Source of the DNA: Anaerolineaceae bacterium | Lineage (GTDB): Bacteria > Chloroflexota > Anaerolineae > Anaerolineales > Villigracilaceae | Assembly: GCA_009772985.1 (NCBI GenBank) | Contig: WOUS01000002.1 | Coordinates: forward strand, 348,717 to 412,716 | DNA: 64,000 nucleotides | Reading direction: 5' to 3' | In this document: positions 45,423 through 53,820 of the stretch, in pieces | How the letters are laid out: every line of letters begins with the position of its first letter | Position numbering within the stretch: the stretch's first letter is position 1 | Notes under the pieces: generated by a model | Database searches by the model: none | Seen by the model: the letters and a program-made list of their open reading frames with translations, nothing else | Told to the model about the DNA's origin: nothing | Made by a program: the position numbers and the translations under genes

Positions 45423-46199
45423 ATGACCGACTTGAATATCTCCCCAGCCGAACTCATGATCATCAACGCCGCCCGCATGTTGAAGGACGGCGACACGGTC
45501 TTCGTCGGCGTCGGCCAGCCCAACCTGGCCTGCAACCTCGCCAAGCGCACCCACGCCCCCAACCTGGTGATGATCTACGAAGCGGGCGTCATCGGCGCGG
45601 AACCGGCGCGCCTGCCGCTCTCCATCGGCGACCCCACGCTGGTCAGCGGCGCGCTGTCGGTGGTCAGCATGTACGACATTTTCACCAACTACCTCCAGCG
45701 CGGCAACGTGGACGTGGGCTTCCTCGGCGGCGCGCAGATTGACCGCTACGGCAATATCAACGCCACCCTCATCGGCAGTGACTATGCCCATCCCAAGGTG
45801 CGCCTGCCCGGCTCCGGCGGCTCGCAGGAGATCGCTGCCTGGGCCAACCGCTGCTACGTGATGACGCCGCACCAGAAACGCCGCTTCCCGGAAAAATGCG
45901 ACTTCACCACCTCGGCCGGATTCCTCGACGGAAAAGGCGGGCGCGAGAAAGCCGGCCTGCGCGGCAAGGGCCCGGTGGCGGTCGTGACCGACATCGGCAT
46001 CCTCGAACCCGACGGGACCGGCGAACTGGCGCTCACCGCCCTGCATCCCGGCAAGACCGCGCAGGAAGCCATCGAAAATACCGGCTGGCCGCTGAAGGTT
46101 GCCGCGGACCTGAGGACGACTGAACCGGTCACCGAAAAGGAACTGCGCATCCTGCGCGAGGAACTCGACCCCACCGGCATCTATCTCAAGGGCGGGTAG
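45423..46199 (+). CDS. CoA-transferase family I, subunit B
   Basis: 258 aa. The Glu of the CoA-thioester intermediate is expected in YEAGVIGAEP (near residue 50). GGAQIDRYGNINATLIG and LPGSGGSQEIA also match the beta subunit of glutaconate/oxoadipate-type enzymes. GAAAGGA precedes the ATG. It pairs with the A subunit at 41799, 2.7 kb upstream on the same strand. Confidence 0.9.
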   Translation: MTDLNISPAELMIINAARMLKDGDTVFVGVGQPNLACNLAKRTHAPNLVMIYEAGVIGAEPARLPLSIGDPTLVSGALSVVSMYDIFTNYLQRGNVDVGFLGGAQIDRYGNINATLIGSDYAHPKVRLPGSGGSQEIAAWANRCYVMTPHQKRRFPEKCDFTTSAGFLDGKGGREKAGLRGKGPVAVVTDIGILEPDGTGELALTALHPGKTAQEAIENTGWPLKVAADLRTTEPVTEKELRILREELDPTGIYLKGG

Positions 46200-46202
46200 A
46201 CA

Positions 46203-46238
46203 GCGAAGAGTCGAGAGTCGGGAGTCGAGAGTCGTCAG
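46203..46238 (+). repeat. 7-nt tandem array upstream of the four-helix-bundle gene
   Basis: Units agagtcg/agagtcg/ggagtcg/agagtcg at an exact 7-nt period, followed by a Shine-Dalgarno and ATG 46254. Confidence 0.8.
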
Positions 46239-46253
46239 AAAGGAGAATGAAAA

Positions 46254-46640
46254 ATGGAGGACCAACAGAAAATTCGCGGTTTCAAGGATTTGATTGTCTG
46301 GCAAAGGTCAGTTGCACTGGCAGTAAAAATCTATCAGATCACGAGGACTTTCCCGCGTGAAGAAATCTACGGCTTAACTTCACAAATCCGGCGCGCAGCA
46401 ATCTCAATTCCATCAAACATCGCTGAAGGGCATGGACGAGGGTCTCAATCGGCCTTTGCCAGCCATCTCGATATCGCCCTTGGCTCTGCGGCCGAACTCG
46501 AAACACAATTGGAGATCGCACTGAAAATCGGCTATCTTTCCCAGGAGAATCACGTCTCTCTCCTCGCAGAACTCACCGAAATTACTCGTATGCTCTATGG
46601 CCTTTTAAACAAAGTTCAACCCAATCGCCACGCCCACTAA
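46254..46640 (+). CDS. Four-helix-bundle protein (23S rRNA IVS / Avd-like family)
   Basis: 128 aa. FKDLIVWQRSVALAVKIY, LTSQIRRAAISIPSNIAEG and a C-terminal LLAELTEITRMLYGLL are the signature blocks of the family found in 23S rRNA intervening sequences and, as Avd, with diversity-generating retroelements. No rRNA or reverse transcriptase is near, so this is a free-standing member of unknown role. AAAGGAG precedes the ATG. A 7-nt array lies on each side of the gene. Confidence 0.9.
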   Translation: MEDQQKIRGFKDLIVWQRSVALAVKIYQITRTFPREEIYGLTSQIRRAAISIPSNIAEGHGRGSQSAFASHLDIALGSAAELETQLEIALKIGYLSQENHVSLLAELTEITRMLYGLLNKVQPNRHAH

Positions 46641-46668
46641 CGACTCCCCGCTGACAACTCACGACTCA
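46637..46668 (+). repeat. 7-nt tandem array before the HAD gene
   Basis: Units cgactcc/ccgctga/caactca/cgactca fill the gap; the ATG of the HAD gene follows the last unit directly. No Shine-Dalgarno. Confidence 0.75.
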
Positions 46669-47393
46669 TGAAAGTCATCTTCTTCGACCTCGGCTCCACG
46701 CTCATCTACGCCAAAGACCCCTGGGCGGAATTCTTCCGTCTCGGCGACGCGGCGCTCCTGCGAGCGCTTCGACATGCCGGCCTCCCGCTCGTCGGCGAGA
46801 CGTTCCACGCGGAGAACGGCACGTTCATTGACCGCTACTACGCGCAGTACATGCCCACCGACACCACCGAGCGGACAGCCTTCTCCGTCCTGCGCGAGAT
46901 TTTGGCGGAAAAAGGATACCGGAACGTCCCGGACCCGATCCTGCGCGCCGCGCTGGACGCGTTGTACGCCGTCACCAACCGGAACTGGTACGCCGAGGAA
47001 GACGCCCTCCCCACGCTGGCCGCGCTCCGTGACGCCGGATACCGCCTCGGCCTCATCTCCAACACCTCCGACGACGCCCACGTCCAGGATTTGGTGGACA
47101 GGAACGGCTTCCGGCCTTATTTCGAATCCGTGACCACCTCGGCCGGGCTGGGCATCCGCAAACCAGACCGGCGCATCTTCCAGGCCGCGCTGGACCATTT
47201 CCGGGTCCCGCCCGCAGCGGCGGCGATGGTAGGCGACATGCTCGAAGCGGACGTGCTGGGCGCGAACGGGATGGGGATGTACAGCATCTGGATCACGCGG
47301 CGGGCGGCGTCCGGTCCCGACCCCGCCATCGTCCCGCAAGCGACCGTCGCCGCGCTGCACGAGATCCCGCCGCTGCTCGCGTCGCTCAAATAA
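46668..47393 (+). CDS. HAD-superfamily hydrolase
   Basis: 241 aa. Motif I is FFDLGSTL: the nucleophile Asp7 is present, while the usual second Asp is Gly, as in several HAD-IA subfamilies. Motif II is LISNTSD, motif III Lys is in GIRKPDRRIF, and motif IV is MVGDMLEADVLGA. Phosphatase or related activity is expected in the cytosol; the substrate is unknown. The start codon abuts a 7-nt tandem array, with no Shine-Dalgarno. Confidence 0.87.
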   Translation: MKVIFFDLGSTLIYAKDPWAEFFRLGDAALLRALRHAGLPLVGETFHAENGTFIDRYYAQYMPTDTTERTAFSVLREILAEKGYRNVPDPILRAALDALYAVTNRNWYAEEDALPTLAALRDAGYRLGLISNTSDDAHVQDLVDRNGFRPYFESVTTSAGLGIRKPDRRIFQAALDHFRVPPAAAAMVGDMLEADVLGANGMGMYSIWITRRAASGPDPAIVPQATVAALHEIPPLLASLK

Positions 47394-47421
47394 TCCGCAA
47401 AAAATTCCTCGCTCAAAGGGC

Positions 47422-47450
47422 TTGCATTAGACAGGGATTTTTTATATACT
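47422..47450 (+). promoter_or_regulatory. Promoter of the 47488 gene
   Basis: TTGCAT (47422-47427), 17-nt spacer, TATACT (47445-47450); leader with AAGGAGG before the ATG. Confidence 0.7.
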
Positions 47451-47487
47451 AGATTCACTTTTCCCGTTCGCGAGCAAGGAGGCTCCC

Positions 47488-48933
47488 ATGTATTTACAGG
47501 AAATCCTCGAAGTTGCCATTGGGCTGGTGTTCATGTGGCTGATCATCAGCGTCGCCGCCATGTCCATCCAGGAATGGATTGCCAACCTGTTGCAATGGCG
47601 CTCGAATGATATGGAAATCGTCATCCGGCGCATGCTAACAGGGGAAAATGTCCGGGCCAACAAGGCCGTGGAAGATGCATTCCAAAATCTGGGTGATTTG
47701 CTCTATGAACATCCTCTTATCAAGACTCTTTCCAAAGATTCCAATTGGTTTGAGAAAACCTGGGTTAAATTTCTCAATCTCTTCCACAAAAAAAGCACCA
47801 AAATTGTAGCAGGACACCCTTCTTACATTCCCAGCAGTAAGTTCTCCCTGGCACTCTTCGACATTGTGATGAATGCGGGAACTGATAAATCGCCCATTCA
47901 TCTGGCGCTCAAACAACTCGACCAAGCCTTTGAAACCGCGAACACAGAATTGGCTGCTATAAAGAAACCCAACCTTGAAACGATTTTTGGGGAAGTCCTG
48001 AAACAAGCCCTGAATGATGTTAAAAGCCTTGCCGGAACTCCACTTGGAGATAACGCGATTGACAGCATCAAGTTCAGGATAGAGTCTCTCGCCAAACAAT
48101 ACCCTGAGGCGACTCCGATTACTGATATCCTGGTACCCCAAATTAGCCAATACTATCAAAAAATCGCAGCCGAGAAACAGATGACCATAAGCGATGCAAA
48201 CACAGACGCCGAAGTCATGAAAAGACTGCGCATCAGCATTTTAGCGCTTGGCGCCACCAACCCGGAACTCATGAAATCCTTGAGGAGTCTGGTTACGGGC
48301 GTAGAAGGCTACGCGGCCGATAAGGAAAAGAGCCTGGCCGTTGCCCGGAAAAATGTCGAAACATGGTTCGATGATGCAATGACCCGTCTCTCCGGCTGGT
48401 ATAAGCGCAAGGCGCAGTTGACGGCTCTAATCATCGGCCTGTTCCTGGCCATCCTGCTGAACGTGGATTCGATTGTCGTTGCCACGTCGCTGTGGCGCGA
48501 GCCGACCCTGCGCCAGATAATCGTTGCCCAGGCAGAAGCGTATGCCCAACAAAACGAGACGCTCCCGCAATCCAGCGATGGTACAACCACGCCGACTCCG
48601 CCCAAGACGGTCGAGGAATTGCAGGCAGACCTTTCGGCGCTGAATATCCCCTTCGGCTGGGAGACGGAGGCGTATTTCGTGGCAGCCGGAGAAACCTGTC
48701 AGGTCATCCCGGTCAGCAAGAATGCGGTCTGGGGCGTGTGGTCCAAGAGCGCCTGCAAGCGCGTCAGCAATGCCCCGGTCGACTCGACCGGATGGTTGAG
48801 CAAGATCGCCGGCATCCTGATCACCGCCATGGCCGCAGCCCAAGGCGCGCCGTTCTGGTTCGACATCTTGAAGAAACTGGTGAACGTCCGCAGTTCGGGA
48901 GCGAATCCGGCGGAAGAAAAACCAAAAGGTTAG
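47488..48933 (+). CDS. Large membrane protein of unknown function
   Basis: 481 aa. A N-terminal membrane helix (residues about 6-28), a long helical, AT-richer soluble middle part, a segment RLSGWYKRKAQLTALIIGLFLAI (about 295-320) that begins a second membrane helix, and a C-terminal hydrophobic stretch (ILITAMAAAQGAPFWFDILKKL). The GWYKR...LNVDSI...LWREP...FWFD pattern belongs to a widespread uncharacterised family. It has its own promoter and terminator. Function is unknown; a periplasmic-facing loop with two Cys (near 403 and 421) may be disulfide-bonded. Confidence 0.7.
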   Translation: MYLQEILEVAIGLVFMWLIISVAAMSIQEWIANLLQWRSNDMEIVIRRMLTGENVRANKAVEDAFQNLGDLLYEHPLIKTLSKDSNWFEKTWVKFLNLFHKKSTKIVAGHPSYIPSSKFSLALFDIVMNAGTDKSPIHLALKQLDQAFETANTELAAIKKPNLETIFGEVLKQALNDVKSLAGTPLGDNAIDSIKFRIESLAKQYPEATPITDILVPQISQYYQKIAAEKQMTISDANTDAEVMKRLRISILALGATNPELMKSLRSLVTGVEGYAADKEKSLAVARKNVETWFDDAMTRLSGWYKRKAQLTALIIGLFLAILLNVDSIVVATSLWREPTLRQIIVAQAEAYAQQNETLPQSSDGTTTPTPPKTVEELQADLSALNIPFGWETEAYFVAAGETCQVIPVSKNAVWGVWSKSACKRVSNAPVDSTGWLSKIAGILITAMAAAQGAPFWFDILKKLVNVRSSGANPAEEKPKG

Positions 48934-48955
48934 CAGATTCTCCTGAGGTGAACAA

Positions 48956-48990
48956 AAGAAGGCCGGAGTGTTTTCCGGCCTTCTTGTTGT
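48956..48990. terminator. Bidirectional terminator between convergent genes
   Basis: AAGAAGGCCGGA with TCCGGCCTTCTT (6-nt loop), then TGTTGTTTT on the plus side. Confidence 0.8.
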
Positions 48991-49004
48991 TTTCCAAGAT
49001 CGGG

Positions 49005-50900
49005 CTAAATCTCTCTCCCCTCGAACTGGCTGTTGTAGAGTTCGGCGTAGAAGCCCTTCTTCGCCAGCAGTTTCTCGTGCTTGCCCTGCTCCACGATGTC
49101 GCCGTGGTTCATCACCAGGATCCAATCGGCCTCGCGGATGGTGGACAGGCGATGGGCGATGACGAAACTGGTGCGGCCTTTCATCAGGTCGAGCATGGCC
49201 TTCTGGATCAGCGCCTCGGTATGGGTATCCACCGAACTGGTGGCCTCGTCCAGGATCAGGATGGCCGGGTCGGCCAGGATGGCGCGGGCGATGGTCAGCA
49301 GCTGCATCTGTCCCTGCGAGATGTTGGTGGTTTCCTCGTTGAGCACAAAATTGTAACCGTCTGGCAGTGTGCGGATGAAATGGTCCGCGTGGGCGGCTTT
49401 GGCGGCGGCGATCACTTCCTCGTCGGTCGCGCCGGAACGGCCATAGCGGATGTTCTCCATGATTGTGCCGTTGAAGAGCCAGGTGTCCTGCAAGACCATG
49501 CCAAACATGCAGCGCAGGTCCCCGCGGACAAAGTCCCGGATGTCATGGTCGTCCACCAGGATGGCGCCATCGTTGACATCGTAGAAGCGCATCAGCAGTT
49601 TGACCATGGTGGTCTTGCCGGCCCCGGTCGGGCCGACGATGGCGATCTTCTGTCCAGGTTCGGCATAGAACGAGAAATCGTTGATGATGATCTTTTCGGG
49701 GTCGTAGCCGAAATGGACATTCTTGAAATCCACGCGGCCCTGGATGGCGTCCACCGGGATCGGCCTGGCGGCGTCGGGAGTCTCCTCGGCTTCGGCAAGG
49801 AACTCGAAGACGCGCTCGGAGGCGGCCATGGTCTGCTGGAGCACGTTGGAGATGTTGGCGATCTGCGCGATCGGCTGCGTGAACGAACGGACGTACTGGA
49901 TAAAGGCCTGAATGTCACCGATGGTGATCGTCCCGCTGACGGCAAGATAGCCGCCCAGGATGACGATACCAACGTAGCCCAGGTTGCCGACAAAATTCAT
50001 GATGGGGAACATCAGGCCGGAGAGGAACTGGGATTTCCAGGCCGAATCGTAGAGCGTGCCGTTGATCTGGTCGAAACGCTCGACGCTTTTCGCTTCGCCG
50101 TTGAAGGCTTTCATCACAACATGGCCGCCGTACATTTCCTCCACATGGCCGTTCAGGTGGCCGAGATAATCCTGCTGCCGCTTGAAGAAGACCTGCGACC
50201 TGCCAACGATCAAGCCGATGATGAGGAAGGACAGGGGGAGCATCACCAGGGCGACCAGCGTCATCTGCCAGGAAATGGAAAACATCATAACGAGCACGCC
50301 GATCACGGTGATCACGGAAGTGATGACCTGGGTCAGGCTCTGGTTCAGCGTCTGGCTGATTGTGTCCACATCGTTGGTGATGCGGGAGAGGATTTCGCCG
50401 TGGTTCGTACCGTCGAAATATCGGAGCGGCATGCGGCTGAGCTTCTCGGAGATGTCCTTCCGGAAGCGATAGGTGATGTTCATGGACACGCTGGACATGA
50501 TCCATCCCTGGATGTAGCCAAACAGGGAGGAGATCAGGTACAGAGTCAGGGCCAGGAGGATGATGTTGCCGATATAGGTAAAGTCAATCGAGCCGGTCCC
50601 GGAGATCTTTGCCATCACGCCTTCGAACAACCGGGTGGTGGCCTTGCCCAGGATCTTGGGGCCGGCAATGGACGCCGCCGTGGAGGCAATGGCAAACAGC
50701 ATCACCACGAGGATCGGCGTCCGGTATTTTCCCAGGTACTGAACCAGTTTCTTCAGCGTGCCTTTGAAGTCGCGCGGCTTGTCGCCTTTCATCATCGCCA
50801 TCGGGCCGCCGCGTCCCAGCGGACCGCCCACCGGAGCGGCCGCGGGGCCGCGACCGGATGCCGGTTCGCGGTTTGCTGCTGGAGTCGGGGTGTGCGTCAT
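49005..50900 (-). CDS. ABC exporter half-transporter 2 (multidrug type)
   Basis: 631 aa. A Pro/Ala-rich start, six membrane helices, then the nucleotide-binding domain: Walker A GPTGAGKTT, signature NISQGQMQ (LSGGQ with SQ in place of SG), Walker B LILDEATSSVD and H-loop AHRLSTI. It keeps the catalytic Glu, so this half probably carries the competent ATP site of a heterodimer. It starts within the last codons of the partner gene (4-nt overlap). Export of hydrophobic compounds is likely; the substrate is unknown. Confidence 0.92.
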   Translation of the reverse strand: MTHTPTPAANREPASGRGPAAAPVGGPLGRGGPMAMMKGDKPRDFKGTLKKLVQYLGKYRTPILVVMLFAIASTAASIAGPKILGKATTRLFEGVMAKISGTGSIDFTYIGNIILLALTLYLISSLFGYIQGWIMSSVSMNITYRFRKDISEKLSRMPLRYFDGTNHGEILSRITNDVDTISQTLNQSLTQVITSVITVIGVLVMMFSISWQMTLVALVMLPLSFLIIGLIVGRSQVFFKRQQDYLGHLNGHVEEMYGGHVVMKAFNGEAKSVERFDQINGTLYDSAWKSQFLSGLMFPIMNFVGNLGYVGIVILGGYLAVSGTITIGDIQAFIQYVRSFTQPIAQIANISNVLQQTMAASERVFEFLAEAEETPDAARPIPVDAIQGRVDFKNVHFGYDPEKIIINDFSFYAEPGQKIAIVGPTGAGKTTMVKLLMRFYDVNDGAILVDDHDIRDFVRGDLRCMFGMVLQDTWLFNGTIMENIRYGRSGATDEEVIAAAKAAHADHFIRTLPDGYNFVLNEETTNISQGQMQLLTIARAILADPAILILDEATSSVDTHTEALIQKAMLDLMKGRTSFVIAHRLSTIREADWILVMNHGDIVEQGKHEKLLAKKGFYAELYNSQFEGREI

Positions 50901-53137
50901 GCCAATTCCTCCTTGCTGAGTTGTGACAAGGCAATCTCTCTGTAAACGTCACACTCCTTCATGAGGTCCGCGTGGGCGCCCATGCAGGCAATCCGGCCTT
51001 CGTCGAGCACGATGATCAGGTCGGCATTCTTGATGGTCGGAACGCGCTGGGTGACGATCAAAATCGTGCTGGAGGCGGTATTCTCCTTGAGCGACTTGCG
51101 CAGGGCGGCATCGGTCTTGAAATCGAGGGCCGAAAAACTGTCGTCGAAAATATAGATCGGCGCTTTTTTGACCAGGGCGCGCGCAATCGAAAGGCGCTGC
51201 TTCTGGCCTCCAGACACATTCGCGCCGCCCTGGGAGATCTCGGCCTGCATCCCCTCCGGGCTGGCGGAAATGAACTCGGCGGCCTGGGAGACGCCGGCGG
51301 CCAGTTTCAACTCTTCTTCGCTGGCATTTTCGTCGGCGTAGCGCAGGTTGCTCTCGATGGTGCCGGAGAACAGGTTGCTCTTCTGCGGGATGTAACCAAT
51401 CTTCTCGCGCAAGTCGTGCTGCGTGACGTCGCGGATATCCATGCCGTCCACCAGGATCGCGCCGCTGGACACTTCGTAGAAGCGCGGGATCAGGCTGACG
51501 ATGGTGGACTTGCCCGACCCGGTGGTACCGATAAAAGCGGTGGTCTGCCCCGCCCTGGCAGTAAAGGTGATGTGATGGAGCACGTCCTCCTCCGCGCCGG
51601 GATACCGGAAACTGACATCGCGGAACTCGATCGTGCCCTGGAAGGGAGCAGGGAATTGCGCGGGGCGCTCCGGGTCGTTGATCGCCGGTCTGGTCTCCAG
51701 CACGTCGGCAATCCGCTCGCCGGAAACGGCCGCGCGCGGCAGCATGATGAACATCATCGCCAGCATCAGGAAGGCAAAGACGATCTGCATGGCATACTGC
51801 ATGAAAGCCATCATGTCGCCCACCTGCATCTGCGACTGGGCCACCTCGTGCGAACCCACCCAGATGATGAGCAGCATCAGGCCGTTCATGATCATCATCA
51901 TGACCGGCATCATCACGACCATGACGCGGTTGATGAACAGCAGGGTGCCGGTCAGGTCCTGGTTGGCCTTGTCGAAACGGCCCTCCTCGAACTTCTGCAT
52001 GTTGAATGCCCGGATAACCATCATGCCCGACAGGTTTTCACGCGTCACCAGGTTGAGCCGGTCAATCAACTTCTGGATGCTCTTGAACCTGGGCAGGGCA
52101 ATCGAGAAGACAGTCAGGATCAGGCCAAGCAGCACCACCACCGCCAGGGCAATGATCCACCACATGGACGTGGTCTTGCTCAAAGCGCGGATGATGCCTC
52201 CGATACCGATGATGGGCGCGTAGATCACCATGCGCATGATCATCAGCACCACCATCTGGATCTGCGTGATATCGTTCGTGGAGCGCGTGATCAGAGAAGC
52301 GGTGGAGAACTTGTCGAACTCGGCGCTCGAAAAACTTTCGACCCGCTGGAAAACATTCCGGCGCAGGTCGCGCGCCAGTCCGGCCGCCGTGCGGGCGGAC
52401 AGGAAGCCGACGGTGATCGTGCAGGTCCCGGAAAGCAGCGTCAGCAAAAGCATCCAGAAGCCGATGCGGAGGATATAGTCGTTCTGCATCTTCCCCGCGT
52501 CCATTCCGAGGGCGGCATATTCCGCCTTGATCGGCGCGGCGGCGGCCTGGATGATCATGCTGTCGCCCAGGGACGCGAACTGTTCGTCGAAAGCGCCGCT
52601 GATCTGGGACAGACTCTCCGGCGGCAACTGGCTGAGCACGGTAAAAATATCCACGCCCGGCGGAAGTTGGGGCAGATCGAATCCCTTGCCCGCGGCCATC
52701 TGCGAGGCTTTTTCCGGGTCGGCCATGACCTGCTCGATGCCCGCCACAACCAGGAACGCACGGCCCATCACGGGGTTCAGTTTTTCGATCTCCGCGCTGT
52801 CCACTGCGTTCAGCACATAGACAGGCTCGCTGGCAAGGACGGGATATTCCTGGAGATATGTTTCGTAATCGGGCGAGGTCTTGTCCACCAGGGTGTAATC
52901 GCCCAGCGCCATGGCCTTTTCGTCCGCACTCATAAAGATGACCAGTTTGTTCATCTCGCTCTGGCGGATGGCCACAGGCACGGCATTTTCCACGCCCCCC
53001 TGCTGGATCCCGATATTGACGATCTTCGACATGTAGTCTGGCAGGGCCAGGTCGGCATTGGCCTGCACGAACAACAGGACAACCGAGATCAGGACCAGGT
53101 AAATATACGGTTTCAAGTATCTGGTAAGTCGAAGCAT
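50897..53137 (-). CDS. ABC exporter half-transporter 1 with large extracellular insert
   Basis: 746 aa. Between the first and second membrane helices lies an extra domain of about 180 residues (about 35-215, with LASEPVYVLNAVDSAE and FDLPQLPPGVDIF), presumably outside. The nucleotide-binding domain has GTTGSGKST, canonical NVSGGQKQRLSIAR, and FDDSFSALD where the catalytic Glu is replaced by Asp. The Asp in place of Glu and the SQ variant in the partner point to an asymmetric heterodimer with one degenerate site. Co-transcribed with the MarR gene upstream. Confidence 0.92.
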   Translation of the reverse strand: MLRLTRYLKPYIYLVLISVVLLFVQANADLALPDYMSKIVNIGIQQGGVENAVPVAIRQSEMNKLVIFMSADEKAMALGDYTLVDKTSPDYETYLQEYPVLASEPVYVLNAVDSAEIEKLNPVMGRAFLVVAGIEQVMADPEKASQMAAGKGFDLPQLPPGVDIFTVLSQLPPESLSQISGAFDEQFASLGDSMIIQAAAAPIKAEYAALGMDAGKMQNDYILRIGFWMLLLTLLSGTCTITVGFLSARTAAGLARDLRRNVFQRVESFSSAEFDKFSTASLITRSTNDITQIQMVVLMIMRMVIYAPIIGIGGIIRALSKTTSMWWIIALAVVVLLGLILTVFSIALPRFKSIQKLIDRLNLVTRENLSGMMVIRAFNMQKFEEGRFDKANQDLTGTLLFINRVMVVMMPVMMMIMNGLMLLIIWVGSHEVAQSQMQVGDMMAFMQYAMQIVFAFLMLAMMFIMLPRAAVSGERIADVLETRPAINDPERPAQFPAPFQGTIEFRDVSFRYPGAEEDVLHHITFTARAGQTTAFIGTTGSGKSTIVSLIPRFYEVSSGAILVDGMDIRDVTQHDLREKIGYIPQKSNLFSGTIESNLRYADENASEEELKLAAGVSQAAEFISASPEGMQAEISQGGANVSGGQKQRLSIARALVKKAPIYIFDDSFSALDFKTDAALRKSLKENTASSTILIVTQRVPTIKNADLIIVLDEGRIACMGAHADLMKECDVYREIALSQLSKEELA

Positions 53138-53230
53138 GATTGTAAAAACTCCTGTTCGTATTGGTAAGGAATGACCGGCAGGCTGGATCTGCAGGCACGC
53201 GCGAATGGGGCGCCTGCTCCTGCCGGGCGG

Positions 53231-53674
53231 TTACTCGTCCGTCTTGCGGGCCGCTTCGGTCAGGAGCGTGAGCGCCGAGACGATCATGGCTTGCTGTTCG
53301 GGGGTGAAGGCCTCCGTCAGCCCGGCGATCCACTGGCCGCGCGTCTCGATGCCCCGCGCAATCAGGGCGTGGCCTTCCTCCGTCAGCGTCAGGCGCTTGG
53401 CCCGGCGGTCCTGCGGATCCTCGGAGCGTTCGATCAGGCCGTCTTTCACGAGCCGGTCAATGGCCTGGCTGGCAGCCGCGTTGGTAATGCCCAGGTGGCC
53501 TCCCAACTCGGAGACGCCAATCTTGCCGCCATGATACAGGCGCATCAAAAGATTGACCTGCGTAAAGGACAACCCGGAATCATTCATAAAACGTTTAAAA
53601 TCCCGCATCGAGCGGTGCATAAAAACTTCCGCCCATTCGCGGATAGTGTCTGAAAACTGCTTTGGAGGCGACAT
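53231..53674 (-). CDS. MarR-family transcriptional regulator
   Basis: 147 aa. Winged-helix core GVSELGGHLGITNAAASQAIDRLVKDGLIER, followed by the wing DPQDRRAKRLTLTEEG, as in MarR. It precedes the two ABC half-transporter genes, so it is the probable local repressor, with a drug-like ligand inferred from the family. ATG 53674 has AAGGAG with a 7-nt gap. Confidence 0.93.
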   Translation of the reverse strand: MSPPKQFSDTIREWAEVFMHRSMRDFKRFMNDSGLSFTQVNLLMRLYHGGKIGVSELGGHLGITNAAASQAIDRLVKDGLIERSEDPQDRRAKRLTLTEEGHALIARGIETRGQWIAGLTEAFTPEQQAMIVSALTLLTEAARKTDE

Positions 53675-53684
53675 AATCAATCTC

Positions 53685-53698
53685 CTTAATTAGTTAAG
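53685..53698. promoter_or_regulatory. MarR operator-like palindrome
   Basis: CTTAA-TTAG-TTAAG, between the promoter at 53707 and the marR start; binding would block transcription of the whole exporter operon. Confidence 0.6.
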
Positions 53699-53706
53699 AG
53701 CGCTTA

Positions 53707-53735
53707 TCTATAATCCCATCGTGCTGGAATGTCAA
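53707..53735 (-). promoter_or_regulatory. Promoter of the MarR-ABC operon
   Basis: Minus-strand TTGACA (53730-53735), 17-nt spacer, TATAGA (53707-53712). Confidence 0.75.
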
Positions 53736-53807
53736 GTCAAAAATGCCCGCGCGTCGCACAGTCTTATCAATGCATAATTCTATCGGCGGTCGAATCCATA
53801 AGGGCAG

Positions 53808-53813
53808 TATAAT
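53808..53813 (+). promoter_or_regulatory. -10 box of rarA, leaderless arrangement
   Basis: TATAAT with a 7-nt gap to the ATG at 53821. Confidence 0.6.
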
Positions 53814-53820
53814 CACCCCC

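Noticed and set aside
48492..50945. Very long plus-strand open frame
   Set aside because: It lies antisense to an ABC exporter gene with intact motifs; its composition is His/Arg/Asp-rich as expected for a shadow.
50972..53167. 731-codon plus-strand open frame
   Set aside because: Antisense to the second ABC exporter gene; no protein family recognisable.
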